NCBI GenBank assembly: GCA_022824545.1
Contig: JAJDZR010000300.1
Location: 1-36,112 of the forward strand
Reading direction: 5' to 3'
Length of the DNA: 36,112 nt
From: Chloroflexota bacterium
Lineage (GTDB): Bacteria; Chloroflexota; UBA11872; UBA12225; JAJDUF01
A program made the position numbers and the translations under genes. Below, in pieces: positions 14,707-22,437 of this stretch (position 1 is its first letter; every line of letters starts with the position of its first letter). The notes beneath the pieces were generated by a model. That model did no database searches. It saw nothing but the letters and a program-made list of their open reading frames with translations, and had not been told where the DNA came from.

Positions 14707-15513
14707 CTACCGGCTGCGGCGACCGCGTAGGTAGAGGGCGGTGCTCATCGTGGCGTTGACGGCCCAGTGGGCCGCGATGGCGCCGACCAGCGACCCGGTT
14801 TGCGCGCGGACGAGGCTGAACACGCCCCCGCCGACAGCGGTTGCGGCCATCCCGCCCAGGATCAGCAGCCAGCGGGGGAGCGGCGCCCCGTGGCCGACAA
14901 TATCGCTGTTGGCACGGGTGACGGCAAAGTGCGCCAGCCCAAAGGCCACGTTCGCCCAGATCGCGCCGCGCCACGGTCCCAAGTGAGCTACCAGGCGCGG
15001 CTCCAGCGCGCCACGCCAGGCGGCCTCCTCAGGCAGTGCGGTGAAGAAGGGTATCTCCACGAGCACCAGCCGCAGCCACGTCCACACGGTCAGGTTGGTG
15101 TACGTGGGGTGTTCTACCGGCCGCGCCAGGACGACCGGACGCAGGAAGAAGCAGATCGGGATGACCGCCAGCAGGAGGCCCCAGACGGTCCCCTTGCCCC
15201 ATTCGACGGCGAGGCGTTTGGTCAGGTCGGGTGTTGCCCCTGGCGGGTCATCTGCCGGGGCCTCGTTCGCTGGGCCGAGCGCGTAGGCCAGGGTGCCGCG
15301 GCGGTCGAGGAGCAGCGCGGCCAGGAAACCCAGCAGTAGCCCGATGGTTTGCCCGACGCCCGACGGCATTGGCGCCTCGGCCCTCGTGGTGCGTTGCTGT
15401 AGGAAGAGACCGTTGGCGTGGGCCAACAGATAGGCGGCGAGTGCCAACGTCTTCAGCCACTCGCCGGCCGGGGCTGTGCCACTTTGGCTACCATCACTCG
15501 CGGTAGGTGTCAT
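14707..15513 (-). CDS. CPBP-family (CAAX type II) intramembrane metalloprotease
   Basis: This is a multi-span membrane protein with the Abi/CPBP signature: EEAAWRGALEPRL (EExxxR) at about residue 160-172, GLAHFAV (second motif His) and HWAVNATM (third motif with Asn). Hydrophobic segments include TIGLLLGFLAALLL, VWGLLLAVIPICFFL and WLLILGGMAATAVGGGVFSL. Members cleave prenylated or other membrane proteins in eukaryotes; bacterial ones serve in bacteriocin immunity or have unknown roles. ATG 15513 is preceded in frame by GTG 15516. The gene lies 27 bases after larE and 9 bases before the acyltransferase gene. Confidence 0.85.
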   Translation of the reverse strand: MTPTASDGSQSGTAPAGEWLKTLALAAYLLAHANGLFLQQRTTRAEAPMPSGVGQTIGLLLGFLAALLLDRRGTLAYALGPANEAPADDPPGATPDLTKRLAVEWGKGTVWGLLLAVIPICFFLRPVVLARPVEHPTYTNLTVWTWLRLVLVEIPFFTALPEEAAWRGALEPRLVAHLGPWRGAIWANVAFGLAHFAVTRANSDIVGHGAPLPRWLLILGGMAATAVGGGVFSLVRAQTGSLVGAIAAHWAVNATMSTALYLRGRRSR

Positions 15514-15540
15514 CACCGGAGAGGCCCCTACTGACCGCCT

Positions 15541-16452
15541 TTATAGCTGAAGCATCGGTAAGGGCTTGCGGCCGGGGCGCTCGCCGCTCGCGGCCAAGGG
15601 AGCCGCCTGCGGCAAGCCCTCATTGAGGCTGCCCGACCGATAGCCTTGCAGGTCGAGCGTGACGTAGCGAAACCCGATTTCGCGGAGCGCGGCGACGACC
15701 TGCTCATGGATACTATCGCTGAAGAAGCGCGGCATATCCGCAGGCGGCACCTCGATCCGGGCCACCTCGTCGTGGTGGCGCACGCGCATCTGACGGAAGC
15801 CGTGCCGCAGCAGGACCATCTCCGCGCGGTCAATCTGCTCCAGCTTCTCCTGCGTCACGCGCGAGCCATATGGAATGCGCGATGATAGACAAGCAAACGC
15901 CGGCTTGTCCCAAGTGGGCAGCCCCAGTTCGTAGGACAGGGCGCGGATTTCGGGCTTGCCCAACTCCGCTTCCAGCAGTGGCGCGCGTACACCTAGCTCA
16001 CGGGCGGCCTGCATCCCCGGTCGGAAGTCGCCCACGTCGTCGAGATTGGCCCCGTTGGCGACGTGCGCCAGGCCCTCCTGCTCGGCCATGGGCCAGATGG
16101 TCGTGTACAACTCCTCTTTGCAGTAGTAACAGCGATTGGCCGGGTTACTGGCGTAATCTTCGTTCGCCAGCTCGGAGGTTTCCACGAGCAGGTGTCTGAT
16201 CCCTAGCTCGGCCGCGAGCTGCTTGGCCGTGGCCAGCTCGCGCGCCGGCAAGCTCTCGGAGACCGCCGTCACCGCCACGGCGCGATCCCCTAGCTCGTCG
16301 TGGCAGACCTTGAGGAGCAGGGTGCTATCCACCCCGGCCGACCACGCAACCAGGACACTGCCCAACTCGCGCACGATGCTCCGCAGGCGTGCGTACTTCG
16401 CCGCGACATCAGGCGCAAGCTGGCGGTCCGTGGTCTCTGCCGTCATAGCCAT
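15541..16452 (-). CDS. larE: LarE-type ATP-dependent sacrificial sulfur transferase
   Basis: This is a PP-loop pyrophosphatase that adenylates a carboxylated substrate and donates sulfur, in lactate racemase cofactor synthesis by sacrificing its own cysteine. The PP-loop is WSAGVDSTLL at residues 37-46 (Ala in place of the usual Gly). RCYYCKEEL at about 108-116 and ACLSSRIPYGSRVT at 187-200 are family signatures; C188 corresponds to the sulfur-donating cysteine of the Lactiplantibacillus enzyme. ATG 16452 is chosen for the GAGGGG 8 bases upstream; a longer frame reaching 16563 is repeat-derived. No larB, larC or larA is in the window, so it may serve another sulfur-insertion reaction. It follows the JAMM gene by 185 bases containing two repeats. 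Confidence 0.9.
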   Translation of the reverse strand: MAMTAETTDRQLAPDVAAKYARLRSIVRELGSVLVAWSAGVDSTLLLKVCHDELGDRAVAVTAVSESLPARELATAKQLAAELGIRHLLVETSELANEDYASNPANRCYYCKEELYTTIWPMAEQEGLAHVANGANLDDVGDFRPGMQAARELGVRAPLLEAELGKPEIRALSYELGLPTWDKPAFACLSSRIPYGSRVTQEKLEQIDRAEMVLLRHGFRQMRVRHHDEVARIEVPPADMPRFFSDSIHEQVVAALREIGFRYVTLDLQGYRSGSLNEGLPQAAPLAASGERPGRKPLPMLQL

Positions 16453-16478
16453 GTGTGCCGCCCCTCGTCTTCCGATCC

Positions 16479-16525
16479 AACCCCCGGCCCCTTCCCTCCA
16501 GGGAAGGGGAGTCATGGCGGTGACT
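16479..16525. repeat. Palindromic repeat, family B
   Basis: CCCCGGCCCCTTCCCTCCAG followed by GGAAGGGGAGTCATGGCGG has CCCCTTCCCT pairing with AGGGAAGGGG almost without a loop. It shares its right flank GGGGAGTCAT with the copy inside the alpha/beta-hydrolase gene. Confidence 0.8.
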
Positions 16526-16570
16526 GGCCGCCGCTCTCCTCCAGGACAAGCTGTCCGCACCACGAACTCT

Positions 16571-16605
16571 CGCCCCTCCCCTGAAGGGAGGGGGTTGGGG
16601 CTAGG
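16571..16605. repeat. Palindromic repeat, family B
   Basis: CGCCCCTCCCCTGAAGGGAG with the following GGGGTTGGGGCTAGG forms a CCCCTCCCTT-like stem. With the copy at 16479 it makes a repeat cluster between the JAMM gene and larE. Confidence 0.75.
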
Positions 16606-16637
16606 TCTACCGCCATTCTAGCAGAGGCGGAGGATGG

Positions 16638-17054
16638 TCAGTCGGCGATGATCCGCAGCGGCTCGGGGATGATCTCGTCGTCTTCGATGCGGTAAGCGTT
16701 GACTTCCGGCGTCTGCGGCTGGCGCAGCGACACGATGAGGTGATAGATGCCGGGCCAGCGGCGCGCATGACCGACGTCGGTCACGGAGGGGTAGGCCGGC
16801 GAGCGGGGATGCGAGTGGTAAATGCCCATCTCCCAGCCGTGCTCCTCCAGCGTGAACACGTGCAGCAGGTCGCGGGGATCAACCTCGAATCGGATGGTCG
16901 CCTGTTCAGCGACGTTGCGTGCCCGATGCACGTGGGCCACCCGGAGGCCGCCGGTTGTCGTATCGGCGCCGAGCAGCCCGCAGGCCTCCTCCGGCTCGCG
17001 CTCGCGGGCGTGGGCGAGGATGTCGTCCAGCAAGCGTTGTGGTAGCTCGATCAC
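16638..17054 (-). CDS. mec: JAMM/MPN+ zinc peptidase, Mec-like
   Basis: This is a JAB1/MPN/Mov34 metallopeptidase that in mycobacteria (Mec) releases cysteine from a CysO-cysteine adduct. The JAMM signature is complete: the general-base Glu is in EPEEACGLLG (about 20-29), and H80-S-H82, then seven residues to S90, and D93 stand in GIYHSHPRSPAYPSVTD. The length of 138 residues fits the short prokaryotic family. The GTG start is 8 bases after the dehydratase stop, so it is part of the same transcript as the carrier-E1 fusion. It is a likely partner of that fusion, either removing cysteine from its carrier domain or cutting after its Gly-Gly; neither is shown by sequence alone. Confidence 0.9.
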   Translation of the reverse strand: MIELPQRLLDDILAHAREREPEEACGLLGADTTTGGLRVAHVHRARNVAEQATIRFEVDPRDLLHVFTLEEHGWEMGIYHSHPRSPAYPSVTDVGHARRWPGIYHLIVSLRQPQTPEVNAYRIEDDEIIPEPLRIIAD

Positions 17055-17062
17055 GATGTCGC

Positions 17063-18085
17063 TCAGACCTCGATGGTCTCGTCCGTCAGGATGTTGAGCA
17101 GCCGTTCCGTATCAATGCTCCCACCGCTGACGACACAGACGGTCCGGCCCCGCTGCGCGGCGGGCGTGGCCAACGCCGCCGCCACGGAGAGCGCTCCCGC
17201 CCCCTCGACAATCAGCTTGTTCTTGAGCGCCAGGACCTTGATCGCCGCCTTGACCGTTTCTTCCGAGATCACCATGACCTCGTCAACCACCTGGCGCAGC
17301 ACGGGGTACATCTCGTCGAAGACCAGCGGTGCCCCGCAGCCGTCGCAGATGGTCGGTTGGGCGTCCACCCACATGGGCCGGCTCTCGGCAATGCTGGCAT
17401 GTAGCGGGGCGATGTTGGTCGGCTGCACGCCAACGATCCGCACGGAGGGATTCAGCGCCTTAATCAGGCCGCCGATGCCGGCAATCATGCCGCCACCGCT
17501 GACCGGCACGTAGACCGACTCGACCTCGGGGTAGTCGGCCATGATCTCCCGGCCGATGGTGGCGTTGCCGGCGATCATCCCCGGGTTGTCAATCGGACTG
17601 ATAAAGCTGTACGGCTCCTGCTGCCAGCGGGCCTCCAGCAGATAGCCCATAAGATCGTCGGACGGCACCAGGACCGTATCCACGCCGTAGCCTTGAAGGG
17701 CCGCGATCTTGCCGGCCGGCGCCGTGTCGAGCAGGAGGGTACGCGCGGGGACGCCGAAATGCCGGGCCGAGTAGCCCAACGCTTGCGCGGTATTGCCGGA
17801 GCTGATCGTGCTCAGGCCCCGTTGCCGTTCTTCCGGGGTCAGCGCCGCCGCCCAGTTGAACACGCCGCGCAACTTGAAGGAGCCAATCGGCTGGAAGATC
17901 TCCGGCTTGAGCAGGATGCCGGTCGCGTCCTTACCCCCGTGGAAGGGAATGAGCGGTGTATGGACGACCACCTCGCCGATCCGCTCGGCGGCCGCCTCCA
18001 CTGCGGCGACAGTGGGCGGTTCGACAATCGGGCCGCCCCATCCCGTCGGCCGACTGGCTAGGTCTTGCATCGGGTTGCTCTTCAC
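17063..18085 (-). CDS. Threonine/serine dehydratase-like fold-type II PLP enzyme
   Basis: This is a beta-family PLP enzyme related to threonine dehydratase (IlvA/TdcB, catalytic domain only, no ACT domain). The PLP lysine lies in PIGSFKLRGVFNW at about residue 66-78. SSGNTAQALGYSARH is the substrate loop and VPVSGGGMIAGIGG the phosphate loop. The length of 340 residues fits catabolic dehydratases. The GTG at 18085 is 5 bases after the stop of the E1 fusion; ATG 18070 is an alternative. Sitting between the carrier-E1 gene and the JAMM gene, it may supply or remove a hydroxy-amino acid substrate of the cysteine pathway, or it may be a diverged cysteine synthase-type enzyme. Simple threonine deamination is equally possible. 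Confidence 0.85.
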   Translation of the reverse strand: MKSNPMQDLASRPTGWGGPIVEPPTVAAVEAAAERIGEVVVHTPLIPFHGGKDATGILLKPEIFQPIGSFKLRGVFNWAAALTPEERQRGLSTISSGNTAQALGYSARHFGVPARTLLLDTAPAGKIAALQGYGVDTVLVPSDDLMGYLLEARWQQEPYSFISPIDNPGMIAGNATIGREIMADYPEVESVYVPVSGGGMIAGIGGLIKALNPSVRIVGVQPTNIAPLHASIAESRPMWVDAQPTICDGCGAPLVFDEMYPVLRQVVDEVMVISEETVKAAIKVLALKNKLIVEGAGALSVAAALATPAAQRGRTVCVVSGGSIDTERLLNILTDETIEV

Positions 18086-18090
18086 GGCGA

Positions 18091-19263
18091 TTAGCGGCTG
18101 GCGACCGGCACGGTGGCGGTGGCCGGGGTAGCGGTGCCGTTCGTGGCGGCGCCTGCGGCTATGGTTTCGGTCTCCTTGGTGGGAGGCGGCACGCCGCAGA
18201 ACTCCTCGTAATCAATCAGCTCATTGATCGTCGGTGTCTCACCGCAGACCGGGCACCCCGGGTCGCGCCGCGTGCGGAGCGTTCGGAACTCGACGGCCAG
18301 CGCGTCGAAGAGCAATAGCCGGCCGATCAGCGGGTCACCGATACCGAGGATCAGCTTGATCGTCTCCAGCGCCTGCATACTGCCCACAATGCCCGGCAGC
18401 ACGCCCAGGACGCCGGCCTCGGCGCAGCTGGGTACCGCTCCTGGTGGTGGTGGGGCCGGATAGAGGCAGCGGTAGCAGCCGTCACCGGGCATGTAGATGC
18501 TGACCAGCCCCTCGAACTGGTTGATCCCGCCGTCCACCAGCGGCTTCTTCAGGAAGTACGCAGCATCGTTGGCCAGGTAGCGTGTGGGGAAGTTGTCGCA
18601 CCCGTTCACGATGATGTCGTAGCTCTCGAAAATCTCGAGCGCGTTTTCGGCGTGCAGCGGCACGTCGTGCGCGACGACCTGCACATCGGGGTTGAGCGCC
18701 GTGAGCGTTTCGCGGGCCGAGTCGACCTTGGGTCGGCCCACGTCCTTTTCTTGGTGGAGAATCTGTCGCTGCAGGTTCGAGAGGTCCACCTCGTCGAAGT
18801 CCACAATCCCCAGCGTGCCCACGCCGGCGGCCGCCAGGTAGAACGCCGTCGGCGAGCCGAGGCCTCCGGCGCCGATGAGCAGCACCTTGGCGTTGAGCAG
18901 CTTGCGCTGCCCCACCGGCCCTACCTCCGGCAGCAGCAGGTGGCGGCTGTAGCGCCGGACCTGCGTCGGGGTGAACGGCGTGCCAATCGCGCCGCCGGCC
19001 AGCGCCGGAATGAGACTCACCTCGTCGCCGGGCTGCAACGGCGTGTCTTGCCCCTGGAGGTCTTCGATCTCCTCTTTGTTCACGTAGATGTTGATGTAGC
19101 GATGGAGCTGGCCGCTGTCGTCGTGCAACCGCTGATCCAGTTCGGGATAGCGTTGCGTCAGTTCGGCGAGCAGTTCCGCGACGGTGGCACTCCCCGCCTC
19201 GACGTAGGCCTGATTTGCGGTCACCGACCGGAACGGTGTCGGTATGTAGACCGTGACGCTCAT
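18091..19263 (-). CDS. CysO/MoaD-like sulfur carrier fused to a MoeB/ThiF-type E1 enzyme
   Basis: Residues 1-91 are a ubiquitin-fold sulfur carrier whose closest recalled relative is mycobacterial CysO: GQLHRYINIYVNKEEIED and the end SLIPALAGG are almost a CysO pattern. Gly90-Gly91 is the motif whose carboxyl end must be free for adenylation and thiocarboxylate formation. Here it runs directly into an E1 domain (about 100-355) with GAGGLG at 131-136, D155 and D157 with N163 and R166 of the adenylation site, zinc cysteines C263/C266 (GCYRCLYP) and C337/C340 (CPVCG), and the likely catalytic C280 in PSCAEAGVLG. A 35-residue Thr/Ala-rich tail replaces the rhodanese domain of MoeZ. AAGGAGGA lies 7 bases before the ATG. 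It follows cysteine synthase by 75 bases. Processing after Gly91, or activation in trans by another E1, seems necessary. Confidence 0.9.
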   Translation of the reverse strand: MSVTVYIPTPFRSVTANQAYVEAGSATVAELLAELTQRYPELDQRLHDDSGQLHRYINIYVNKEEIEDLQGQDTPLQPGDEVSLIPALAGGAIGTPFTPTQVRRYSRHLLLPEVGPVGQRKLLNAKVLLIGAGGLGSPTAFYLAAAGVGTLGIVDFDEVDLSNLQRQILHQEKDVGRPKVDSARETLTALNPDVQVVAHDVPLHAENALEIFESYDIIVNGCDNFPTRYLANDAAYFLKKPLVDGGINQFEGLVSIYMPGDGCYRCLYPAPPPPGAVPSCAEAGVLGVLPGIVGSMQALETIKLILGIGDPLIGRLLLFDALAVEFRTLRTRRDPGCPVCGETPTINELIDYEEFCGVPPPTKETETIAAGAATNGTATPATATVPVASR

Positions 19264-19338
19264 CGTGCGTCCTCCTTTGTCACGCTGTCTGTGTACGTTT
19301 CTTAGTGTAGCCGCTGCCGTTGACGGATAGCACCCTCG

Positions 19339-20256
19339 CTACGGAGCGAGGCTGAGATAGCGCTCGCCGGTGTCCGGCAGGATCGTGACGACCGTCCTCC
19401 CGGCACCGAGCCGACGAGCGACCGCACAGGCCGCGTACACGTTGGCGCCGGCCGAAATACCGACCAACAGCCCCTCTTCCCGCGCCAGTCGCTCCATCAT
19501 GGCGATGGCATCATCGTCGCTGACAGCGATGATCTCGTCCAACAGCGTGCGATCCAGCACGCCGGGCACGAAGCTTGCACCAATGCCTTGGATGGCGTGA
19601 GGTCGCGGCCGGCCGCCGGCCAGCACCGGCGAGCGCTCTGGCTCGACCGCTACGAGGTGTACGTGCGGGTTTGCCTCGCGCAGGACCCGCCCAGCCCCCG
19701 TGATCGTGCCGCCGGTGCCCACGCCGACCACAAAGGCGTCAACCTGCCCCCCCGTCGCGGCCACGATCTCCGGCCCGGTGGTGCGGGCGTGGATTTCGGG
19801 GTTGGCCGGATTCTCGAACTGCTGGGGCATGAAATAGCCCTGCTCGCGCACCAGTTGCTCCGCCGCAAAGACGGCGCCCGTCATGCCTTCGAGCGCCGGC
19901 GTGAGCACGAATTCGGCGCCCAGTCGCCGCAGCAGCTTGCGCCGCTCCAAGCTCATGTCCTCGGGCATGGTCAGCACCAGCCGGTAGCCCTTGACGGCCG
20001 CCACCAAGGCCAGGCCGATGCCGGTGTTGCCACTGGTCGGCTCGACAATCGTGTCGCCCGGCTTGAGCCGTCCCTCCTGCTCCGCGGCTTCGATCATCGC
20101 CTGAGCGATGCGATCCTTCACGCTGCCGCCGGGGTTGCGACTCTCCAGCTTGCCGAGGACCTGTGCCGCTCCCTCACCGGGCACGCGCCGCAGTTGCACG
20201 AGCGGGGTGTGGCCGATCAGGTCCAGGATGCTCTCCGCCAACTGTGCTTCACTCAC
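19339..20256 (-). CDS. cysM: Cysteine synthase, CysK/CysM type
   Basis: This is a fold-type II PLP enzyme that makes cysteine from an activated serine and a sulfur donor. K47 in [10 protein letters not shown] holds PLP. TSGNTG at 74-79 is the substrate loop, [10 protein letters not shown] the phosphate loop, and GISAGAN lies near the end. The length of 305 residues matches CysK/CysM. The neighbouring CysO-like carrier and JAMM peptidase favour a CysM role using protein thiocarboxylate as sulfur source, but a plain O-acetylserine sulfhydrylase cannot be excluded from sequence. The GTG start at 20256 has TGGAG 7 bases upstream. The longer frame to 20346 is false, because its first residues translate a family A repeat. 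It lies 103 bases after the Rrf2 gene. Confidence 0.9.
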   Translation of the reverse strand: MSEAQLAESILDLIGHTPLVQLRRVPGEGAAQVLGKLESRNPGGSVKDRIAQAMIEAAEQEGRLKPGDTIVEPTSGNTGIGLALVAAVKGYRLVLTMPEDMSLERRKLLRRLGAEFVLTPALEGMTGAVFAAEQLVREQGYFMPQQFENPANPEIHARTTGPEIVAATGGQVDAFVVGVGTGGTITGAGRVLREANPHVHLVAVEPERSPVLAGGRPRPHAIQGIGASFVPGVLDRTLLDEIIAVSDDDAIAMMERLAREEGLLVGISAGANVYAACAVARRLGAGRTVVTILPDTGERYLSLAP

Positions 20257-20284
20257 TGGCGCACTCCATTGTTGACATTTCCTG

Positions 20285-20312
20285 GTCATTCCCGCGGAAG
20301 CGGGAATCCAGG
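20285..20312. repeat. Palindromic repeat, family A
   Basis: GTCATTCCCGC-ggaa-GCGGGAATCCAGG is a clean copy between the Rrf2 gene and cysteine synthase, 29 bases upstream of the latter's start. Being inside the operon it would form a hairpin in the transcript. Confidence 0.8.
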
Positions 20313-20359
20313 CGCCTGGGCATTGAGGCACCGCCGTATAGCGCAAACGTCAATATAGC

Positions 20360-20797
20360 CTAGATGTAGTACCGCGACTGGGCGCTGAGCACACGCTGTC
20401 GGTTGAGTAAGTCCTCGATGGTGGTCTCTTCCAGGATACGCTCCATCTCCTGGCGTACACGCTGCCATAGCTCCCGCTGCACCCGCACACTCGGTAACGC
20501 GGCGGCCGTTTCGTTATTGGGCGGCGCCGGCCCCAACAACTCGCCTTCGAGAGCCAGCAGCACCTCCGCCAAGCGGATGTCGCGCGGTGGGCGCTGGAGC
20601 TGATGGCCGCCGCGTGGTCCGCGGGTGCTGCTCACGAGACCGGCCTTCCGCATGACCGACAGCAGCTGATCGAGGTACGACTGGGGTATCTCCTGCCGGG
20701 CAGCAATGGTTTCGCACCGTACCGGCCCTTGCCCGGCGCGCTCGGCCAAATCGAGCAGCGCCCGCAAGCCATAATCGCTCTTCAGCGAAACACGCAT
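20360..20797 (-). CDS. Rrf2-family transcription regulator, CymR-like
   Basis: This is a 145-residue winged-helix regulator of the Rrf2 family (IscR, NsrR, CymR). The N-terminus MRVSLKSDYGLRALLDLAER and the recognition region IPQSYLDQLLSVMRKAGLVS, followed by the wing SSTRGPRGGHQLQR, are diagnostic. The three clustered cysteines that bind Fe-S in IscR are missing; the only Cys is in PVRCETIAA. It therefore resembles CymR, the cysteine-metabolism repressor that works with CysK in Bacillus, which fits its place at the head of the cysteine operon. ATG 20797 has GAGGG upstream; the longer frame to 20881 overlaps the operator-like palindrome. Confidence 0.85.
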   Translation of the reverse strand: MRVSLKSDYGLRALLDLAERAGQGPVRCETIAARQEIPQSYLDQLLSVMRKAGLVSSTRGPRGGHQLQRPPRDIRLAEVLLALEGELLGPAPPNNETAAALPSVRVQRELWQRVRQEMERILEETTIEDLLNRQRVLSAQSRYYI

Positions 20798-20880
20798 ACC
20801 ACCCTCAGCCCAAGAAATGGGGCGTTGCCATTGGTAGACTCTGACGAGGCGCTTACCGGTGCCGCACCCTGCTCCATCCA

Positions 20881-20904
20881 CCTAATGTTGAGTTGAACAC
20901 TAGG
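20881..20904. promoter_or_regulatory. 24-bp near-palindrome, candidate Rrf2 operator
   Basis: CCTAATGTTG at the left and AACACTAGG at the right are inverted: the two halves read CCTAATGTTG and CCTAGTGTTC, and the whole 24-bp site is symmetric at 18 of its positions. It stands in an unusually AT-rich patch between the Rrf2 gene and the divergent M28 peptidase gene, 84 bases upstream of the Rrf2 ATG. TATAGA at 20908-20913 next to it may be a -10 for the rightward gene. Size and placement fit a Rrf2 site controlling both directions. Confidence 0.6.
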
Positions 20905-20937
20905 AATTATAGAAAAGCGCTCTCAGGATCGTCAACG

Positions 20938-22428
20938 TTGCGCGGCAGCGACGATCCGGGGCGTGGCAGACTCTGGTCAAGACTGTGGCAGTGGCCGGTG
21001 GCCTGGTTGCTCCTAGCCGCCTGCCTTGTCTTGCCGCTGGCCGCCTGCGAGCGGGACCCGGCGGCGGGGCCGGATGTCCCCCTGCCCACTGTCCTCGCCG
21101 TGCCCACCGAGGCGGTGACGCCAGCACCTACATCGCCTCCTGCCAGCCCCGCGATCCCCACCTTCCGGCCCACCCGCGTCGCCACGTCAACGGCGACGTC
21201 AACGGCGACGCACAACGCTACCATCACTCCGTCCGCAACGCCGGAGCCATCGCCTACGCCGCGTCCCACGGCGGTATTCTCCGCCGAGCGGGCGATGGCG
21301 CATGTCATGGCCTTGGCGAGCGAGATTGGCCCGCGCGTCGCCGGGGAAGAAGGCGCAGAGTTGGCGGCGGACTACATCGCCGATCAGTTTGATTCCTATG
21401 GCTACGAAGTCCATCGCCAGCTCTTCGAGTACACCAAGTTTGTCGATCATGGCAGCAAAGTGGAGCTGCTCCCGGACGGTGCGAGTATGGCCGGCATTCC
21501 CATGCATTATTCGCCGGCCGGCGAGGTGGAGGGTAAGTTGATCCCCGCCGGCATCGGTCGCCCCGAAGACATGCCGGACGGGGGATTCGATGGTGGTATT
21601 GCCCTCATCCGCCGCGGCGGCGGGATTGGATTCCGCGATAAAACCTTGGCGGCGGCTGAGGCTGGGGCGGGTGCGGTGATGATCTATAACGACCGTCCCG
21701 CGCCGCTCCGCGGGAGCCTCGGTGAGCTGGTGCCCGTGCCGGTGTTAGGTCTCGACGGTCGGACGGGTCAACACCTTGTCGAGCAGGCATCGCGCGGTCC
21801 CGTGTCGGTACGGGTGACCGTCGGGGCGGAGATTGTCAAGCGGGTTACAACCAATGTGATCGCCGAGCGTCCTGGCTTGGGTGTGCGGGTACTGTTGATC
21901 GGGGCACACTACGACTCTGTCAAGGACAGCCCCGGTGGCAACGACAACGCCTCCGGGATGGCGGTGCTCCTCGAGCTTGCCCGTGTACTCTCGACTCATG
22001 TGCTCCCCGAGGACCTGACCGTGTACTTCGTCGCCTTTGGCGCCGAGGAAGACGGCCTGCACGGAAGCCGGTACTTCGTAGACCGGCTGGACGCGCAGCA
22101 GCGACAAGCATTCGTCGCCATGCTCAACTACGACATGATTGGAGTCGGTGACGTGCTCGGCGTGGGGGGCAGCACTGAGCTTACGGACCTTGCCATCCGG
22201 TTCGCGCAACAGCAGGGGTGGACGGCACGACAACTGGGAGTGGAGATAGCGCACCGTAGCGATCACCACTCGTTCATTACTGCCGGGGTACCGGCGCTCG
22301 TCTTCCATGCTCCGAACGACACACACTACCACAAGGAGACCGATACCCCCGACCGTATTCAGCCGGGCCATCTGGCACAGTTTGGTCGGCTTGGTCTCGC
22401 TGTGGTTCAGCGGCTCGTGGCCGAGTGA
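20938..22428 (+). CDS. M28-family zinc aminopeptidase, lipoprotein with PA domain
   Basis: This is an extracytoplasmic peptidase anchored by lipid. The N-terminus has a hydrophobic core (WLLLAACLVLPL) and lipobox LAAC, then a Thr/Pro/Ser linker of about 65 residues. A protease-associated domain (about 190-290, with IRRGGGIGFRDKTLAAAEAG) precedes the catalytic core. Zinc ligands are visible: GAHYDSV, GGNDNASGMAV (bridging Asp), FGAEEDGLHGS (base and ligand Glu), LNYDMIG (Asp) and DTHYHKETDT (His). All are intact, so it should be active on exported peptides. The start is uncertain: TTG 20938 has AGGA 8-9 bases upstream; the frame extends to TTG 20893, inside the candidate operator. It is divergent from the cysteine operon and 9 bases before the first glycosyltransferase gene. 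Confidence 0.85.
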   Translation: MRGSDDPGRGRLWSRLWQWPVAWLLLAACLVLPLAACERDPAAGPDVPLPTVLAVPTEAVTPAPTSPPASPAIPTFRPTRVATSTATSTATHNATITPSATPEPSPTPRPTAVFSAERAMAHVMALASEIGPRVAGEEGAELAADYIADQFDSYGYEVHRQLFEYTKFVDHGSKVELLPDGASMAGIPMHYSPAGEVEGKLIPAGIGRPEDMPDGGFDGGIALIRRGGGIGFRDKTLAAAEAGAGAVMIYNDRPAPLRGSLGELVPVPVLGLDGRTGQHLVEQASRGPVSVRVTVGAEIVKRVTTNVIAERPGLGVRVLLIGAHYDSVKDSPGGNDNASGMAVLLELARVLSTHVLPEDLTVYFVAFGAEEDGLHGSRYFVDRLDAQQRQAFVAMLNYDMIGVGDVLGVGGSTELTDLAIRFAQQQGWTARQLGVEIAHRSDHHSFITAGVPALVFHAPNDTHYHKETDTPDRIQPGHLAQFGRLGLAVVQRLVAE

Positions 22429-22437
22429 GGGGGAGCA

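Noticed and set aside
13556..14974. Long 472-codon open frame on the minus strand across the acyltransferase region
   Set aside because: It has a low-complexity Arg/Pro/Ala composition, is a frame-shifted shadow of the acyltransferase and CPBP genes, and starts inside another gene with no ribosome site.
16453..16563. N-terminal extension of the LarE frame
   Set aside because: The extra residues (MTPLPWREGAGGW) are a translated family B repeat; ATG 16452 has a good ribosome site.
20257..20346. N-terminal extension of the cysteine synthase frame
   Set aside because: The extra residues are the translation of a family A palindrome ([14 protein letters not shown]). The true start has its own ribosome site at 20256.
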